From the NCBI GenBank assembly GCA_050014815.1, contig JBEKCP010000265.1:1-12951 (forward strand): a stretch of DNA of 12,951 bases, read 5' to 3'. The notes below the pieces were generated by a model, which saw only the letters and a list, made by a program, of their open reading frames with translations, was not told the DNA's origin and did no database searches. The first letter of the stretch is position 1, and every line of letters begins with the position of its first letter. This DNA is from JBEKCP01 sp050014815. Lineage in GTDB: Bacteria > Planctomycetota > Planctomycetia > Pirellulales > Thermoguttaceae. This document shows, one piece after another, positions 12,121 to 12,951 of the stretch. The position numbers and the translations under genes are program-made.

Positions 12121-12951
12121 CCGGCCAGGAAATCGTCAACACCCTCGTCGTCGCCGGGATCGCCTTTCGCCCGACCGCCGCCAGGGGCGGAGGCCGGCGG
12201 GGCCTTCTTCTGGTCTGGCGTCTCGGGAACGACGGCGGCAACGATCAATTTCGAGTCTGAGGCCGCTTCAGACGAAGGAACGGCCTCGGCTACCGGCACG
12301 GCCTCCAGCACCGGATCTCGCCACAGTGCCGGCTTCGCCGAGACCGTCGGCTCTGCCGGCGGAGCATTCTTCCGGCTGCTTGCCGCCTTCCGTTCGGCCG
12401 TCGCGGGCTTTCCCTTGGCCGCCGACTTCTTGCCGGGCACCGGTCCCTGCGGCTTGGCCGCTAACGACCGCTTGGGCCCTTTCGGCGGGGGCTTGGGTCC
12501 AATCTCCTCCAGACCGCCAAGGGACTCGAAGAAATCTTCGGCCCCCTCCGCACCAGTCAGTTCCACGGGAATGGCCGGAACCTCGACTTGGCTGTCCGCG
12601 ACAGCCGGGGCGGGGGCTTCGGCCGGCCCCTCCGCGGCAAAGAACTCCGGCAACTCGTCTTCCGGCCCGGACGGCTGATCCTCGATCGAGTGCCCCTCCG
12701 GGCGCGGCCCATCGAGGAACTGCGGAGAGGGCAGGGCCGCCAAGTCGCCCTCGTACTGGTAGTCTGCCTGGAAAGTCACGGGTCCGACGGTGAATTTCGC
12801 ACCCGGTGGAAGCGGCGACAGGGCAACCCGCCGGCCGCCGATCAGCGTTCCGTTGAGCGACCCCAAGTCGCGGAGCATCAGCAGGCCGTTCTGCTCGAAC
12901 AGCTCGCAGTGCCGGCGACTGATCAACGGGTGAGGGACCGTCAATCCGGCC
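12111..12951 (-). CDS. FHA-domain protein with long disordered tail (cut by right edge)
   Basis: FHA domains bind phosphothreonine peptides in signalling. The frame stays open through the right edge. The first visible residues (AGLTVPHPLISRRHCELFEQ) are the middle of an FHA domain, so the true N-terminus, with the GR-type first strands, lies outside the window. SRRH and LGSLNGT carry the conserved Ser, His and Asn, and the fold closes with PGAKFTVGPVTFQADY. After about residue 60 the protein is Pro/Ala/Glu/Lys-rich and probably disordered, with acidic patches and a basic AKPQGPVPGKKSAAKGKPA stretch. It ends DDFLAGLQ. A TTG at 12944 is a false start created by the window edge. The binding partner is unknown. 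The stop codon lies inside the direct repeat of the neighbouring small element. Confidence 0.88.
   Translation of the reverse strand, partial: AGLTVPHPLISRRHCELFEQNGLLMLRDLGSLNGTLIGGRRVALSPLPPGAKFTVGPVTFQADYQYEGDLAALPSPQFLDGPRPEGHSIEDQPSGPEDELPEFFAAEGPAEAPAPAVADSQVEVPAIPVELTGAEGAEDFFESLGGLEEIGPKPPPKGPKRSLAAKPQGPVPGKKSAAKGKPATAERKAASSRKNAPPAEPTVSAKPALWRDPVLEAVPVAEAVPSSEAASDSKLIVAAVVPETPDQKKAPPASAPGGGRAKGDPGDDEGVDDFLAGLQ

Overview
The window looks like a planctomycete chromosome segment (Planctomycetota, most likely a Pirellulales-type lineage). The DNA is GC-rich. The gene set is typical of that phylum: a CsrA with a 'GGADGF' insertion, an HzsA-related beta-propeller/cytochrome c protein, two MpsC (DUF2294) proteins, a SnoaL-like 'SgcJ/EcaC' protein, an FHA protein with a long disordered tail, and a sigma-70 factor with an N-terminal extension. 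The phylum call rests on remembered family distributions, not on a search.

Layout from left to right. (1) 1-365, minus: N-terminal part of a sigma-70 factor that runs off the left edge. (2) 471-3047, minus: a probable two-gene unit of secreted proteins, a SnoaL-like/DUF1579-like protein followed by a Gly/Asn/Trp-rich TPR protein, behind a good -35/-10 pair at 3137-3165. (3) 3202-4578: a regulatory locus. On the minus strand are a promoter, a structured RNA of about 150 nt with three hairpins and an intrinsic terminator, then mpsC1 and csrA, which overlap by 7 bases. A second MpsC gene is divergent on the plus strand. (4) 4600-9583, minus: an exported alpha-galactosidase (GH27) fused to an SMP-30/gluconolactonase propeller, followed by an HzsA-related tri-haem protein. 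(5) 9584-11008: a solitary beta-class DNA methyltransferase gene, bracketed by two inverted arrays of heptanucleotide repeats and ending at a CCGCGG-rich palindrome. (6) 11009-12016, plus: an outer-membrane beta-barrel protein with a YPPGS repeat. (7) 12022-12120: a compact 25-bp inverted-repeat element flanked by 10-bp direct repeats, between convergent genes. (8) 12111-12951, minus: an FHA-domain protein cut by the right edge.

How the parts may work together. The most system-like region is 3202-4578. An RNA leader or small RNA ends in a terminator only 34 nt upstream of the mpsC1 ribosome-binding site. The csrA ribosome-binding site lies inside the last codons of mpsC1 and contains an ACGGA (ANGGA) CsrA-type motif. 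This suggests attenuation and/or CsrA autoregulation of an mpsC-csrA operon. Regions 4 and 6 look like envelope and periplasmic functions (galactoside breakdown, sugar-lactone chemistry, c-type cytochrome, porin-like barrel). No complete classical mobile element, CRISPR array, tRNA or rRNA gene was recognised. The unusual DNA is the intergenic heptamer repeats and the small inverted-repeat element.
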